DNA of 64,000 nucleotides, taken from NCBI RefSeq assembly GCF_003576645.1, contig NC_044920.1, positions 4,607,100 through 4,671,099 of the forward strand, in the 5' to 3' direction. Position numbers and translations under genes: made by a program. The DNA is from Ipomoea triloba (taxonomy: Eukaryota; Streptophyta; Magnoliopsida; Solanales; Convolvulaceae). This document shows positions 34,043 to 45,071 of this stretch, piece after piece. Below the pieces are notes generated by a model. That model was not told the origin of the DNA. It saw only the letters and a program-made list of their open reading frames with translations, and did not search any database. The stretch's first letter is position 1. Each line of letters opens with the position of its first letter.

Positions 34043-36020
34043 ACCATTCCCTTTGGAAGTGAAAATTATGTAGGTTTATCTACCCCCTTGGTGTTTTCAG
34101 TTTGCATCCTTAATTTCATAGAAATATATAATGTGGGGATGTTTTGTTTACATTGTATACAAAAGAAATGTAGGTGGTGCAGTTACTTTGGACTTTGGAG
34201 TATATCTATGTAAACCAAATATGTTGAATTGGGCTGATGGAGTTTGTTGTGGGTGAAAAGGGGTCCTAGAATAATCCTACAAAAAGTAATGCTTCTATTG
34301 TTTTATACATTTAGGTTATAAAGAACATGTACTATAAGTTTTAGAGAAATAATATATACTATTGTTTTATGAAACATTACAACTATGTTTATTAACTAGA
34401 GAGAATATGTTTACTTGTCATTTTACCAAATTGGAAAAATGGTTGGGTAAACCTACTATCAATTGTTATACTATGGACTAGGGTTGATCTTGCATTGTGA
34501 GTTTTGGTCCAAAAATTATGTGTCTACAATTGATATATTATGTACTTCTAGTTAATAGTTTATGTGACTGTAAATAAATTGAAAGCATATAATATGTTAA
34601 CTCCAGACACATGTTAACTGCAAATACATAATATTTTAACAACATATTATGTGTCTGGAGTTAATATGTTATGTGGTTCTGTAGTTACTATGTTATGTGT
34701 CTATAATTGACGTGTTATGCGCCTTCAATTTATTTACAGACACAAACTGTTAACCGCAAGTATAGAATATATCAACTGCAGACACAAATGGTTATATTGG
34801 ACTAGGGTCTACAATGCAAGGTAGACCATGGTTTGTGGTATAATTTGCCACCTACTATCAAACCTTGGGAGCAACATATTCAATTTCATCCCTTACAAAT
34901 TATACCGTGGATCATGGCCTAAATCGCAATATGAACCAATGACAAATGTTTATTTTTCCTATACTGAATGTTCATTTTTAATATATTGAAGATTCATACA
35001 TTGAATGTTATTTTTTAAGGTTCAATTTTTTTTTTTTTTTTTTTTTTGAGAAAGGTTCTGTTTTTAGTGTACTGAAAGCTTTTTGGACCTTTAGTACACT
35101 AAAAATGAACAACATATTAAAAATGAATCTTATACCAGTGGTCTACAGTATAATCATTACCCCTCTCCCTTCCTTCTTTGCCCCTGACTCTAGTTTTATT
35201 ATCTCGAGTTACCGAATTTTGATAACAATATATTAAAAATAAATCTTATGTCAATAGTCTACGGTACAATGATTACCCCTCTCTCTTCCTTGTTTGTTCT
35301 CTATGTCTTGTTTTATTCTCTCGAGTCATCAAATCTTGGTTACAACATATTCAATTTCATTTCTCCTCCCTTCTTCGACCTCCATCTTTGGTTTTATTCT
35401 CTTTGGTCACCATTTCTAGTGAAATAGAAACTAGAAGTGAAACAAATCATTCTACTTTCTTCCTTGAATTATAACTTTTGACCTCCATCTTAGTTTTTTT
35501 TTTTTTTTTTTTTCTCTCTAGTCACATCAACGGTGAAATGAAAAGCAAAAAAGTGAAGTAAATAGTCTTCATTGACTTATAACTTTCATTGATATAAACT
35601 TATCAGTCTTCAATTCACTCTTTAAACTTTTGCAATGTGTGTGTGTATATGAGTTGTAGGATTCCCTTCTAGAGAACTAGCAGGTGGAGAGCTATATATT
35701 ACCTGAACACATTATTATTGTCTCTAACTCTCAACCAACATGTACCAAACCTTTTGGTCTACCAAAAGTTTTGGTTGCAATCAACAAGTGAGGGCAAACA
35801 TCTACCTTGTAGGAACCAAATGGTCTGTATGAGAAGGATAGATGGTGATGTTTGTAACACCAAAACTGAATTTGGTGCCAAATCAACTAATGCTACCCAA
35901 CAACCTCAGAACTTTCATAAATAAGGTCTCAACTTCCAACTATGTATACACAATAAGACCTCAAAAACACTACTTAAAATGAAGTTTAACAATAGCACGC
36001 TCAACCTCAAATTAGTCGGA
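34043..36020. other. Intergenic DNA downstream of the seven-exon gene
   Basis: No gene. It contains an inverted repeat around GTTAACTCCAGACACAT (34598) and GTGTCTGGAGTTAATATG (34651). Dispersed GGACTAGGGT(C/T) motifs occur near 34478 and 34799, T runs at 35028-35047 and 35494-35513, and repeated CAACATATTCAATTTCAT near 34874 and 35343. These look like decayed MITEs. Confidence 0.55.
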
Positions 36021-36024
36021 GTTC

Positions 36025-36222
36025 AACCCGACTGGGTGTTTGGTTGGTATGAATTTCAATTCCTTTGCAATGAAGTTCATCATCCATGCCAATTACATTA
36101 TTTGGTTGGAGGACAATTCTCTCAAACCATTGAATTGCAATTCATACACTCTCCGAAAGAATTCCAATTCAACAGTGGGATGTAAATGGAAAAATGATGA
36201 AATTTACAAATTTGCCCTTGAT

Positions 36223-36294
<72 letters not shown>

Positions 36295-36340
36295 ATAAGG
36301 GTATTTTAGTCTTTATACCACTCCTTCCTTTTACCATTCC
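36025..36340. repeat. MITE-like repeat with an (AAT)n/(ATT)n hairpin
   Basis: Begins CTGGGTGTTTGGTTGGTATG and holds an (AAT)n run directly followed by (ATT)n (36224-36292), which can fold into a perfect hairpin. Translation of the run gives poly-Asn or poly-Tyr and is meaningless. Confidence 0.65.
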
Positions 36341-36379
36341 TACTTTATTATATTCTCACCTTATTTGGCAAATTTTACT

Positions 36380-36870
36380 ATGGACCAGGGTCTATGAAGT
36401 ATGTATCATTTGAATTACACTTCAGTTTCATTTGACAATATTGCTTTATTTTTTAGTTTCATTTTTCACACACTAGTTTCATTATAGCAATACCAAAAAT
36501 ATCATTTTAATTCTACTACAGTTTCATTTGATAATATACATTATTACATGAGCTCTATGTTTCATTTTTCACAAATACTAGTTTAAGTATAGTAATGCTG
36601 AAGTATTATATTAATTACACTTCAGGTTCATTTGACAATATATATATGTTATTGTATGACTCTGAATTTTAGTTTCATTTTTCACGCACACTAGTTTCAT
36701 TATAGCAACAATAAAATATTATTTTAATTATAATATAGTTTCATTTGACAATAATGTGCTCTGTTTTTTTGTTTCATTCTCCACATACTAATTTTAATTC
36801 TACTACAGTTTCATTCAACGATCATGATCCACACTGTGCAGTGTGGACCATAGTCTATTGTATAACAATT
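36380..36870. repeat. Diverged tandem repeats of about 120 bp (CAGTTTCATTTGACAATAT)
   Basis: The motif pair TTTCATTTGACAATAT and AGTTTCATTTTTCACA...CTAGTTTCATTATAGCAA recurs about four times. It ends in a palindrome, GATCCACACTGTGCAGTGTG followed by GACC (36827). No gene. Confidence 0.6.
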
Positions 36871-38701
36871 AACCTTATTCTTTTCTCACCAAATTATAAT
36901 TTTTTTTTTTGTCCTAATTCCCTCCTCGCGAGTCGCTCCATCAAATCATGAACCATAACACCCACAAAAAAAAAAAAGGTATTAGCCCAATTTCCCACAT
37001 GCATGTGAAGCAGCAGATAGAGAAGAAAAAGTTGATGGGTATTATTATGAGAGTGCCATTTTTTTCAATGAAAAGAAAATACTCTCTAGTCCCTGCTGTA
37101 CGTGTTCTTTTCAGCATGTGGGTTTGGCACATTTGACTAAGCTTTGAATATCGTATAGGATGTGTCCTTTCTCATTCTTCTTCTTCCTCTTTTTGTGGTC
37201 TGCTCAGAGATTTTCCCAGAAAGCATTATACATATCATATATGGTGATGAAGCTAAGGTCTGAGATTACTTTTTATGTTTTTTCTTTTCTTTTCTTTTCT
37301 TTCTATATTGTCATCATCAAGTACATGTTACATGTACAATTCATTAATCATATGACAAGATTTAACGAGATGCATCTTATGTACAGGTGGCATTGACAGA
37401 TTTGGGAGGATCAAAATGGATAGAAAAAAAAAATAAAATTGGGTGGCTTGGGATATCATGTTGACAGGTAGAAATTAGATTAAAAGTATTATTAAGTATG
37501 AAAAAATTAAATTTAAAAATAATAAGAAATTATTAAAGAAAATAAAAAATAAAGAAAAATATCAGTTTGACTAGCAAATATTAAACATAACAGGGTGTTT
37601 GGTAAAAATATTATTAGATTAATGGGTTTGACTAGTCGATAGCATTAGCTGATTTTAAAAAAACGTTTGGTAAATTAGCTCTTAGCTGATAGATGATTAT
37701 AAGCAAAGTGATTTTTTCAAAAAAGTTGATCGAAAAAGTTGCTTTGAATAGCTTTTTTAATTTTAGTGTTTTAGAGTAATAAGTTGTTACAAAAAAAAAA
37801 CTAATTAATCAAACACTTATATTGGTTGTTTAACCAAGTCAAACAGTTAATAGTGGTCAAATAAACTAAAATTGACTGAAAAGCTAACTATGTTACCAAA
37901 TAAGGCCAAGATATAAAATGAAATAAATAGAGTATAACTATTGTGTGACCAAAATCTTTCATTTGAATGATGATTGTAATTAATTGTGTTATATATATTG
38001 ACTAAAAATGAATGAATGTGTCAAAGGCCTAGCGGTATAGATGTGGCTATCATAAACTCTGTTCCTATGTGATAGTCTATAAATAACACACGAGAGACAA
38101 ATCTCATTAGGACAGCCTTGTTCGACGGACTAGATCGACCGAAAGAGTATTGACAAGAATCAAATTTGTAATCTTCAGGTACGAGAATTATGCTCCACCA
38201 ATTCGATCAACCTTTCGGGGGCAAGTATTTTAATGATTCATCATGACAGAGAGAGGTAGGCAAGGATCTCATTGTCACTCCAGGCTGTCCCATTAGAAAC
38301 ACAAGTGGATATATGCACATATGGTAGTGTTGTCCATTTTGCAGAAACTATTGACTTGTGGAGCATTCAAAGCATATACAATTATAATCCATTTTCAACA
38401 ATAACTTTTAATAGATATCCTCATGATTCAACAGGAAAGGGTGAAAGAGTTGACACTACACACACACATATATATAATATGCTTTTGTCCATCTCTTTAT
38501 TTTGTGTGCATGGGAACAACAAATAATGGAACAAACAATACCAAATCCATCCCTTTCTTCTTAAATTAGGTGAGATTGAATTGGCATGATATGAATTATT
38601 TCATTTTGTATATTGTAAAGTCACATCTGATGGTAAAAGATTCAGATGGTGTATGTATTATAAAAACTTTGAATATAACTATTACAATGTACAAATATTT
38701 A
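36871..38701. other. Intergenic DNA with a hAT-like MITE
   Basis: At about 37590-37910 a repeat starts GGGTGTTTGGTAAAAAT and ends ATGTTACCAAATAAGGCC. A related copy lies at about 62890-63208 (GATGTTTGGTAAATAG to TGTTACCAAACATGACC). Fragments of the Stowaway family flank it (37480-37590 and 37915-37935). No gene. Confidence 0.6.
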
Positions 38702-39164
38702 GGGTGTGTTTGGTTTGCACAAGTGAATCGGAGTCGGAATGGAATCAAATACTTGTAATGTTAATGGATTTTGGTGAAAGTATTTTGCATGTTTGGTAAC
38801 TGAGTGGTATTGGAATGATTGCCAATATTGATGTTTGGTTATGTATGACCTATATAATGGGAATAAAAGTTTTAAAAATACAAAAATAAAAAATTAATAC
38901 AATTGATGCTAATATAATGACTTCAAAAGCAACAAAATAAAAATCAAAACAAAAATCTAAAAGCACTAATCCAAATTAAAAATCATATTACCAATAAGAT
39001 ATAATGATACCCATTTTTACTTAGGGAATGGAGTTTTAGAGTTTTTTATTGAAGGCCAGGATAATCAAATCTCATAGTTGTGTTTTAAAAAGTTATCAAC
39101 TAAACACTAACTATGATTTTTGTTTCTCATTCCTTGTGTGCAAACCCATGAACCAAACACACCC
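38702..39164. mobile_element. PIF/Harbinger-like MITE 1
   Basis: GGGTGTGTTTGGTTTGC...GAACCAAACACACCC inverted ends with TTA on both sides (38699-38701 and 39165-39167), as for PIF/Harbinger elements. 463 bp, no coding capacity. Confidence 0.85.
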
Positions 39165-39636
39165 TTAGTTTTAAATTCTTCCTGTACTGTATTATACAAT
39201 TTATTTTTATTTAATCCGCATATTTTGAATTTATTTATGGAGTAATAATATCACTATACTTTTTAGAAGCTAAGTAATAAAATTTAACATAATTACTCTC
39301 TCTCTCTATATATATATATCTCATTTTATCAATTTTACTTATTATTTATTGGTAAAATCAACTCTTATTTATTTATTTCTTATATAATTTTTAAATTTTT
39401 TATTTAATAGTATTTTGATATAATTTTTAAATATATAACTTTATATATGTATTAACATTAAATTAAAGATTATGAAATATTAAATTATAAATTACTTAAT
39501 TAAAGTATTGTTACCTAATTCTTACACATAAAATGAGATATTCTGAATATTTTATTATAAAAATCCACTATAATTTCTTCTTTTTTTTTTTGTTGGGCAA
39601 CTAAACGTATAGTCGTATATATACAATTCAAATTTA

Positions 39637-39936
39637 GAGTGTGTTTGGTTGACGGGTTTTTGGTATAAGATATGGGTATCAAAGTGATTGTTATTGTTTG
39701 GTTGACAGGTTTTTAGAATACCACTATGGTTTAGAATACCCCATTAATTAAAAAATCGATACCCTTATTAAATAAGGGTTTCATTTCCCTTCCTCCTTTC
39801 TTTCCTAACTATTAATAATCATTCTCATTCCACCCTACTACCAAACATGCAAAATACTTTCACAAAACTCATTAACCTTACCAAGTATTTGATACTTATA
39901 CCGATTCCGATTCTCATGTGCGAACCAAACACACCG
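39637..39936. mobile_element. PIF/Harbinger-like MITE 2
   Basis: GAGTGTGTTTGGTTGACG...CGAACCAAACACACCG with flanking TTA (39634-39636 and 39937-39939). 300 bp, and the ends match MITE 1. Confidence 0.8.
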
Positions 39937-40344
39937 TTAGTATAATGACATGATATTAAATTTATTGATTTGATTTGATAAATCATAAATGTCATGTCAA
40001 CATTTATTATTCACAAACCTCTTTAACCATTAATAATAGGAAAATGATCTATGTATTCCAATGGAGTAAAACTCCCGCCACGTGTCTTGATGATGATTTT
40101 ATTATTTTTTGGGTAAATTTACGGGGTTTTTCTCTGTCCATTTAACGGTCCAAGTACACCCACGTGTCTTGATGATGATGATTTTATTGGAGAAAGATGA
40201 AAAGAAAGTAAAAAAAAAAAATTGTGGCCCACATTTTTTTGAATGAATCAAAGGGTGACATGTAAGCATGGAGTAGAAAATGGAATAAAATGTAGTAGTA
40301 TTCCTCTTAATAATAATATTTTAAAAAAAAAACACTTAGAGCAT

Positions 40345-40620
40345 CTCCAATAGTTGTAGTTTTGAGAAATTTTTGCATGTGTGACTAGGGGAGAGAAGGT
40401 AGGGAGAAGAAGAAAAAAATTGAAAAAAGAAATTCAGTTTAACGCGTCCGAGTGATGTTCACGCTAATGAGCAGCAGTGTCTGTTTGTTCTGGTAGGGCC
40501 CACTTTTGAAGAAAAAATCATATCTTACTACAACACTCTATTTTCTTATCCGTTCTCTCCCTCTTTTCTCCACATAAGTTTTAGAACATGCAAAAACCAG
40601 CCAAAGTCCCCGGAATGCTC
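40345..40620. repeat. MITE with GAGCATC-type ends
   Basis: Begins GAGCATCTCCAATAGTTGTA and ends CCCCGGAATGCTC, the inverted partner. A similar pair lies at about 28433-28775. The target duplication is unclear. Confidence 0.6.
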
Positions 40621-41369
40621 TTATATGAGGAATGGATAAAATGACTTTGTGCCTCTTCCATCTTAACAAAAGATTTCAAGTTTAAACTTTAGGTTGTCTT
40701 CGTCCGCCACCAAGTTTATCACTTGTTAGGTGAAGTGGACAATAAAAAACATTTTTTTTTAATGTCACTTGTTTAGCAAGTTTAATTTGCTATTTTAGCA
40801 AGCTTGCAAAATAGTAACTTTTTTATTGATTATTTATTTATTTAATGTGAGATCGTTTTTGAAAGTGAAAGAAAATATAATGAAAGAATTACAAATTTAA
40901 TGATATGGAAGTAAAATCTACTTTAAAAAGTGAAAGAGTATTGCATGGAATCATGGATAAGTACAACTTTCTTTTAACATGATAGTGATAGTCTTAGGAA
41001 TACAACATTAAAACTCACAAGAAAGTGCGATTGCTTTGCCTCTTGCATGAACCAGATTAATCTTAAATCTCGATATGTGTGATTTTAGTGTGCCATGGTA
41101 AGGAAAAAAAGAAAAGAAAAAAAAGAGAGAGACATTACACTTTAATCGTTAAAGTTCATCCACTCCTTGAGGAGGTTCCATATTTTTCACATCCAAAAGG
41201 TTAAATTAATTATGTTTTACAGGATTTTTAAAGAAATAATGTTTTTTTTTTTTAGATGCACCCAAAAAACGTGAGTTGAAAACATAAAAAGTTTGGTAGT
41301 GTTTAAATTTACATTATTTTATAACGAACTAAAAAATATAAGGTAACCGTAGCCAACCCTAGATACTTA

Positions 41370-41551
41370 GGGGGCGTTTGGTTCACGGAATCTTGGATTA
41401 CCCCAGGTAATAGGATTACCTCCAGGAAGGTAATGTGAGATTTTTGGAATGTAAGATTACCGATGTGTTTTGTTTGGATTGTGGAATATAATATTACTTT
41501 GTTTGGTTAAGGGTTATATTTTAGGTTATATGGGACAATTTACTATAATGT

Positions 41552-41601
<50 letters not shown>

Positions 41602-42133
41602 TTATTTATTTATTTATTTATTTGTGTGCCTTTATTGTGTGTATTTTTATTTATTTATATGTATGAATGTATTGATGCTTAATATTAAAAAATAAATATA
41701 CAAATATACATGTCTATATTTGATTATATAAACATATATTTATTTTATTATTATTATTATTGTTATTATTATTATTATTATTATATAAGGATTAGTTAAC
41801 AAGGGCAAAGTTGGAATAATCCAAGGTAATCTTAGATTACCTAAAAAAACGGGGGTAATCACATTACCTTGAAACATTTTACCTAAAAAAACGGGGGTAA
41901 TCACATTACCTTGAAACATTACCGCCACAAAAACGGGGGTAATCACATTACCTTGAAACATTACCGCCACATAAACGGGGGTAATCACATTACCTTGAAA
42001 CATTACCGCCACATTAGCTTTGAGATAATATAACATTAACAGGTAATCTCATAACTTGAAACAAACAAGGTAATATAACATTACCTAACTCAGATTACCT
42101 AAGTAATCTCAAATGACCCGAACCAAACGGCCC
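41370..42133. mobile_element. PIF/Harbinger-like MITE 3 with internal minisatellites
   Basis: Ends GGGGGCGTTTGGTTCACGG and CCGAACCAAACGGCCC, flanked by TTA (41367-41369 and 42134-42136). Inside are (TA)n and (TTTA)n at 41558-41622, (ATT)n at 41744-41785 and the 42-bp array listed separately. 764 bp, no transposase. Confidence 0.85.
41843..42014. repeat. 42-bp minisatellite D inside MITE 3
   Basis: Four units with GGGGGTAATCACATTACCTT at 41851, 41893, 41935 and 41977 (exact 42-bp steps). Each unit repeats the element's own GGTAATC...ATTACC palindromic motif, so the array arose inside the MITE. Confidence 0.92.
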
Positions 42134-42136
42134 TTA

Positions 42137-43932
42137 GTAAATTATAACAGTACTCCATGGACTCTCATTTTATATTCAATCATTTCTACTCCTTAACGTG
42201 ACAAGATATGATAAGTTATCTTCATCTTGTGAGTCGTATAGAAAATGTCAACATCAAAATTTTGTGTGAGGAAGTAAAAGTAGGGAGTATAATTTGGGAG
42301 TCCAAGTAGTACTTTTTGAAATTTAAACTATATATATAAATTTGTGGGCTCATCACACATAATTTTTTAGTGCAATTTTCTTTTTACATGTAGTTTACAA
42401 GTTATTATACCATAGCAAAGTTTATCCCGTGCATATCTCTTAATAATGATTGCAAGTTTCTCTTGTCACCCAAAAATTATATATAAAAATTTATAAAATA
42501 CTAAATCAACATATTACTACTAGTTAGTTTTAGAATAACTATGGCCCTGTTTGGTAAATAATCGGCCTAAAAGAGATACTGAAAGTAGTTATGAACAGAT
42601 ACTGCATTGTAATAGAGTTAGTAGTATTCAAAAAAAAAAAAAAAGATAATAAATTTTTGTCCTTTTATTTCATCCCTTTCGTCACAACTTTCCTAGGAGT
42701 GTTAATTGGACATTAAATTGCTGAAATAATTTCTAGACTATACTAACTTTACTACATCTGTCATTTAGGGTAATTTCATTTAATAATATTTGTACCTAGC
42801 TTTTTGGTTTGACCATAAATTTTATGGATCAGTCAATTTTATACCTAATTTTTTGATCTTATCATAAATTTTATCAACCAATCAATTTTTGCACATGATT
42901 TTTTGATTTAATCATAAATTTTATCAATCAATCAATCATTAAAATAACACCATAACTTCTTTTAAAAAATATATATTTTGTAACCGAGAAAATCCCCACA
43001 ATACATACGTACCATTACCTCTTAACTCTTCCTAATGTGATGAGGCCCCAAGGCATCAAAGCGAAAGATATCCTCCTAAGAGGTTGATTCAAAATCACTG
43101 CACACCAATCCTTCCATTGACCCCTTGGTTAAGTTGAAAAAGACTAACACCATCTTAAAGTGTTCTCGATTAGTCATTAAGATCGTTACATATTCAAAAT
43201 AACCTAAAACTTTTAATTAAATGGAAAGAAACCGACTCTATCTCATTCTAACTTGATGGGTACCTATTTCGATCTAGTTCTTTAGATATAAAAGTTTTTA
43301 TCTAATTTTTGTAATCCATTTTAATCATTAGAAAAAGAAAACTAAAATAAGTATACAATGATAGTCAAAGACTTAAAAACTATAGTAATGAAATGATTAT
43401 AGGCAGAGAAGAGAATATTTCAGTAATTTACTTTTTAAACATATTTTCACATAAATTACTAAATGAGTTGAGATGAAATTGGTCTGCTTCTGCTTGCAGT
43501 AACAAAAAAAGAATGAAATAGGGTATCTCCAAGACTCCAACTTTAATTAGGATACAAATTTGTAACCCAAGTCACGAATTCAAATTCTAATTCCAATTTT
43601 CTTAGTTTGAGCTGATCAACTATAAGTAATCTAGGCTGATTTACTTCATCATAATCATTTATCCACCAGAATTACAAGACAAGATTCGACCATTGCACAC
43701 CTTCAAAGTTAACTATAGGTAACCTAGACTGATTTGATTTACTTCAGAGTAATTCTTTATCGACTAGAATAAGAAGAAGATTCGACCATTGCCCACCCTC
43801 CGGACTATGATTTCCTTGTCACCAAAAAAAAAGAAAAAAAGAATGAGACCTTTGTCCTCCTCATTCACCTTAGTAATAGTACCTAAGAGGAATATACAAA
43901 AAGACTAGAATACATTATTGATCCTGTGATTC
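42137..43932. other. Intergenic DNA with SINE pieces
   Basis: At 42576-42645 is a 3' piece of the first SINE family (AGTTATGAACAGATACTGCA, ending in an A15 run). At about 43545-43830 lies a plus-strand repeat with an internal duplication (GATTCGACCATTGC near 43685 and 43774), ending TTGTCACCAAAAAAAAAG. It resembles the repeats at 46485 and 61130. No gene. Confidence 0.55.
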
Positions 43933-44682
43933 CTATCCTTGTTCATGAATCTCCTTGAGATCTAAGGATGAGAGTGGAGAAGTGGGTGGAGATGAGAGAG
44001 TAGAGAGTGCAGATGAATATGAAGTGGAGACGACGTTGGATGGAAAATCATGGAAGGTTTTGGGGGAAGAAGAAGAAGATGAAGAAGAAGATGAGGTTAG
44101 TTGAATAAGCAAATCCACAAAAGCCCCAACAATGAAGCCATGGTTAACCTTTCCGTTCATCTTCAAATACCAGCCCATAAGCTCCTGCAACGATTCCCAA
44201 TCTCTCATCCCCTGGCTCTCCACCATTTCCTCCATCGATTTCTTGAAATCCGCGTACGGGTCGTCGGAATCCATCGCCATCACCACGCTCGCCGCGAACG
44301 GCGCCTCTTCTTCCTCCTCGTGATTTTCTTGATTTTCCGGCGGGGTTGCCGCGGCGGCGGCGGCGGCGATGGAGGAGCTGGTGTCGGCGCGGTCGAAGAA
44401 GAGGCGGTCGGACCTGACCCCGGTCACGATGATCCGCTCGTCGTCGGATTCCCCCGTGGAGAAGCTGGCGGATTCGGAGGTGTTGGTGAAGCAGGACTCC
44501 GGGGTGTCGACGCCGTCGTCCACGGCGGCGGGGTCGAGGTAGACGGAGTTGACGGTCTTGAAGATTCCGGCGTCCGCCCGGAAAGACAGAGTCTTGGCGT
44601 GGGCGCAAGAAGGCCATTGCCAAGCATTCATCTGATCTGCTTTGGTCTTGAAAATGGAAGGGAGCTTCATTTTCTTGGTCAT
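43933..44682 (-). CDS. OVATE family protein (OFP13/16-like transcriptional repressor)
   Basis: Single exon, 249 residues from ATG 44680-44682 (MTKKMKLPSIFKTKADQ). The amino-terminal part has WQWPSCAHAKTLSFRA and FKTVNSVYLDP, seen in this subgroup. Low-complexity Ala and Glu runs follow. The OVATE domain is at about residues 133-197: DDPYADFKKSMEEMVESQGM, RDWESLQELMGWYLKMNGKV, HGFIVGAFVDLLIQL. A Ser(10) tract lies after it. OVATE proteins act in the nucleus or at microtubules, repress target genes and bind KNOX and BELL homeodomain proteins, affecting organ shape and growth. The subgroup is by recall. The coding region is GC-rich compared with its surroundings. A TATA-like ATATAAAAT on the minus strand lies near 44864-44872. 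The gene appears intact. Confidence 0.92.
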   Translation of the reverse strand: MTKKMKLPSIFKTKADQMNAWQWPSCAHAKTLSFRADAGIFKTVNSVYLDPAAVDDGVDTPESCFTNTSESASFSTGESDDERIIVTGVRSDRLFFDRADTSSSIAAAAAAATPPENQENHEEEEEAPFAASVVMAMDSDDPYADFKKSMEEMVESQGMRDWESLQELMGWYLKMNGKVNHGFIVGAFVDLLIQLTSSSSSSSSSSPKTFHDFPSNVVSTSYSSALSTLSSPPTSPLSSLDLKEIHEQG

Positions 44683-44948
44683 CGGAAACAATGGAGAATT
44701 CCGTTGGAATGGTCTACGAGGATGTTTAAAGGCGTGTTTGGTGTTGAGGTTGGGGTAGAGAGCATTAATGGTGATCAGAAGGAATGGCAGGTGAGCGTGG
44801 GATATAAAGCGGAGGCGGTGAGGACTCAGAACACCAAAAATAAATGTAATTAGTTATCCAATTTTATATTCTAATAATTAATAAATAAATGAGCCAACAC
44901 TATAGTGTTTAAATACATAAATAAACCAACAGTTTATTACTCCTTTCG
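44683..44948 (-). promoter_or_regulatory. Upstream region of the OVATE gene
   Basis: On the minus strand GAATATAAAATTGG (near 44860-44873) could be the TATA box, about 185 bp before the ATG. No intron is needed between the two. No other element was recognised. Confidence 0.4.
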
Positions 44949-44958
44949 GTCTTACTTT

Positions 44959-45061
44959 TTTTGACTCACCCGTTGCTTCCACTGAAACTCAAAGTCACTC
45001 AAACCCACTCCTCTTCCTGTGGAGTGTAAATCTAGTGCCCACTAGACCACAAGGTCTTTCA
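44959..45061 (-). repeat. tRNA-like SINE, copy 2
   Basis: Flanked by a 10-bp target duplication GTCTTACTTT (44949-44958 and 45062-45071). On the minus strand it starts GAAAGACCTTGTGGTCTAGT with a pol III A-box (TGGTCTAGTGG) and ends with an A run. The B-box is degenerate (GGGTTTGAGTG). Confidence 0.8.
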
Positions 45062-45071
45062 GTCTTACTTT

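Noticed and set aside
36040..36337. Poly-Asn/poly-Tyr ORFs
   Set aside because: Translation of an (AAT)n/(ATT)n microsatellite.
38030..38240. Possible tRNA or SINE start (CTAGCGGTATAGATGTGG)
   Set aside because: The A-box-like motif has no convincing B-box at proper spacing and no cloverleaf can be drawn.
41740..42036. Minus-strand ORF with NVITPV repeats
   Set aside because: Same cause: a 42-bp array inside a MITE.
44101..44853. Long open frame (250 codons) on the plus strand over the OVATE gene
   Set aside because: It is the antisense shadow of a GC-rich, low-complexity coding region. The translation is Gly/Arg-rich without domains, while the minus strand has a clear OVATE domain.
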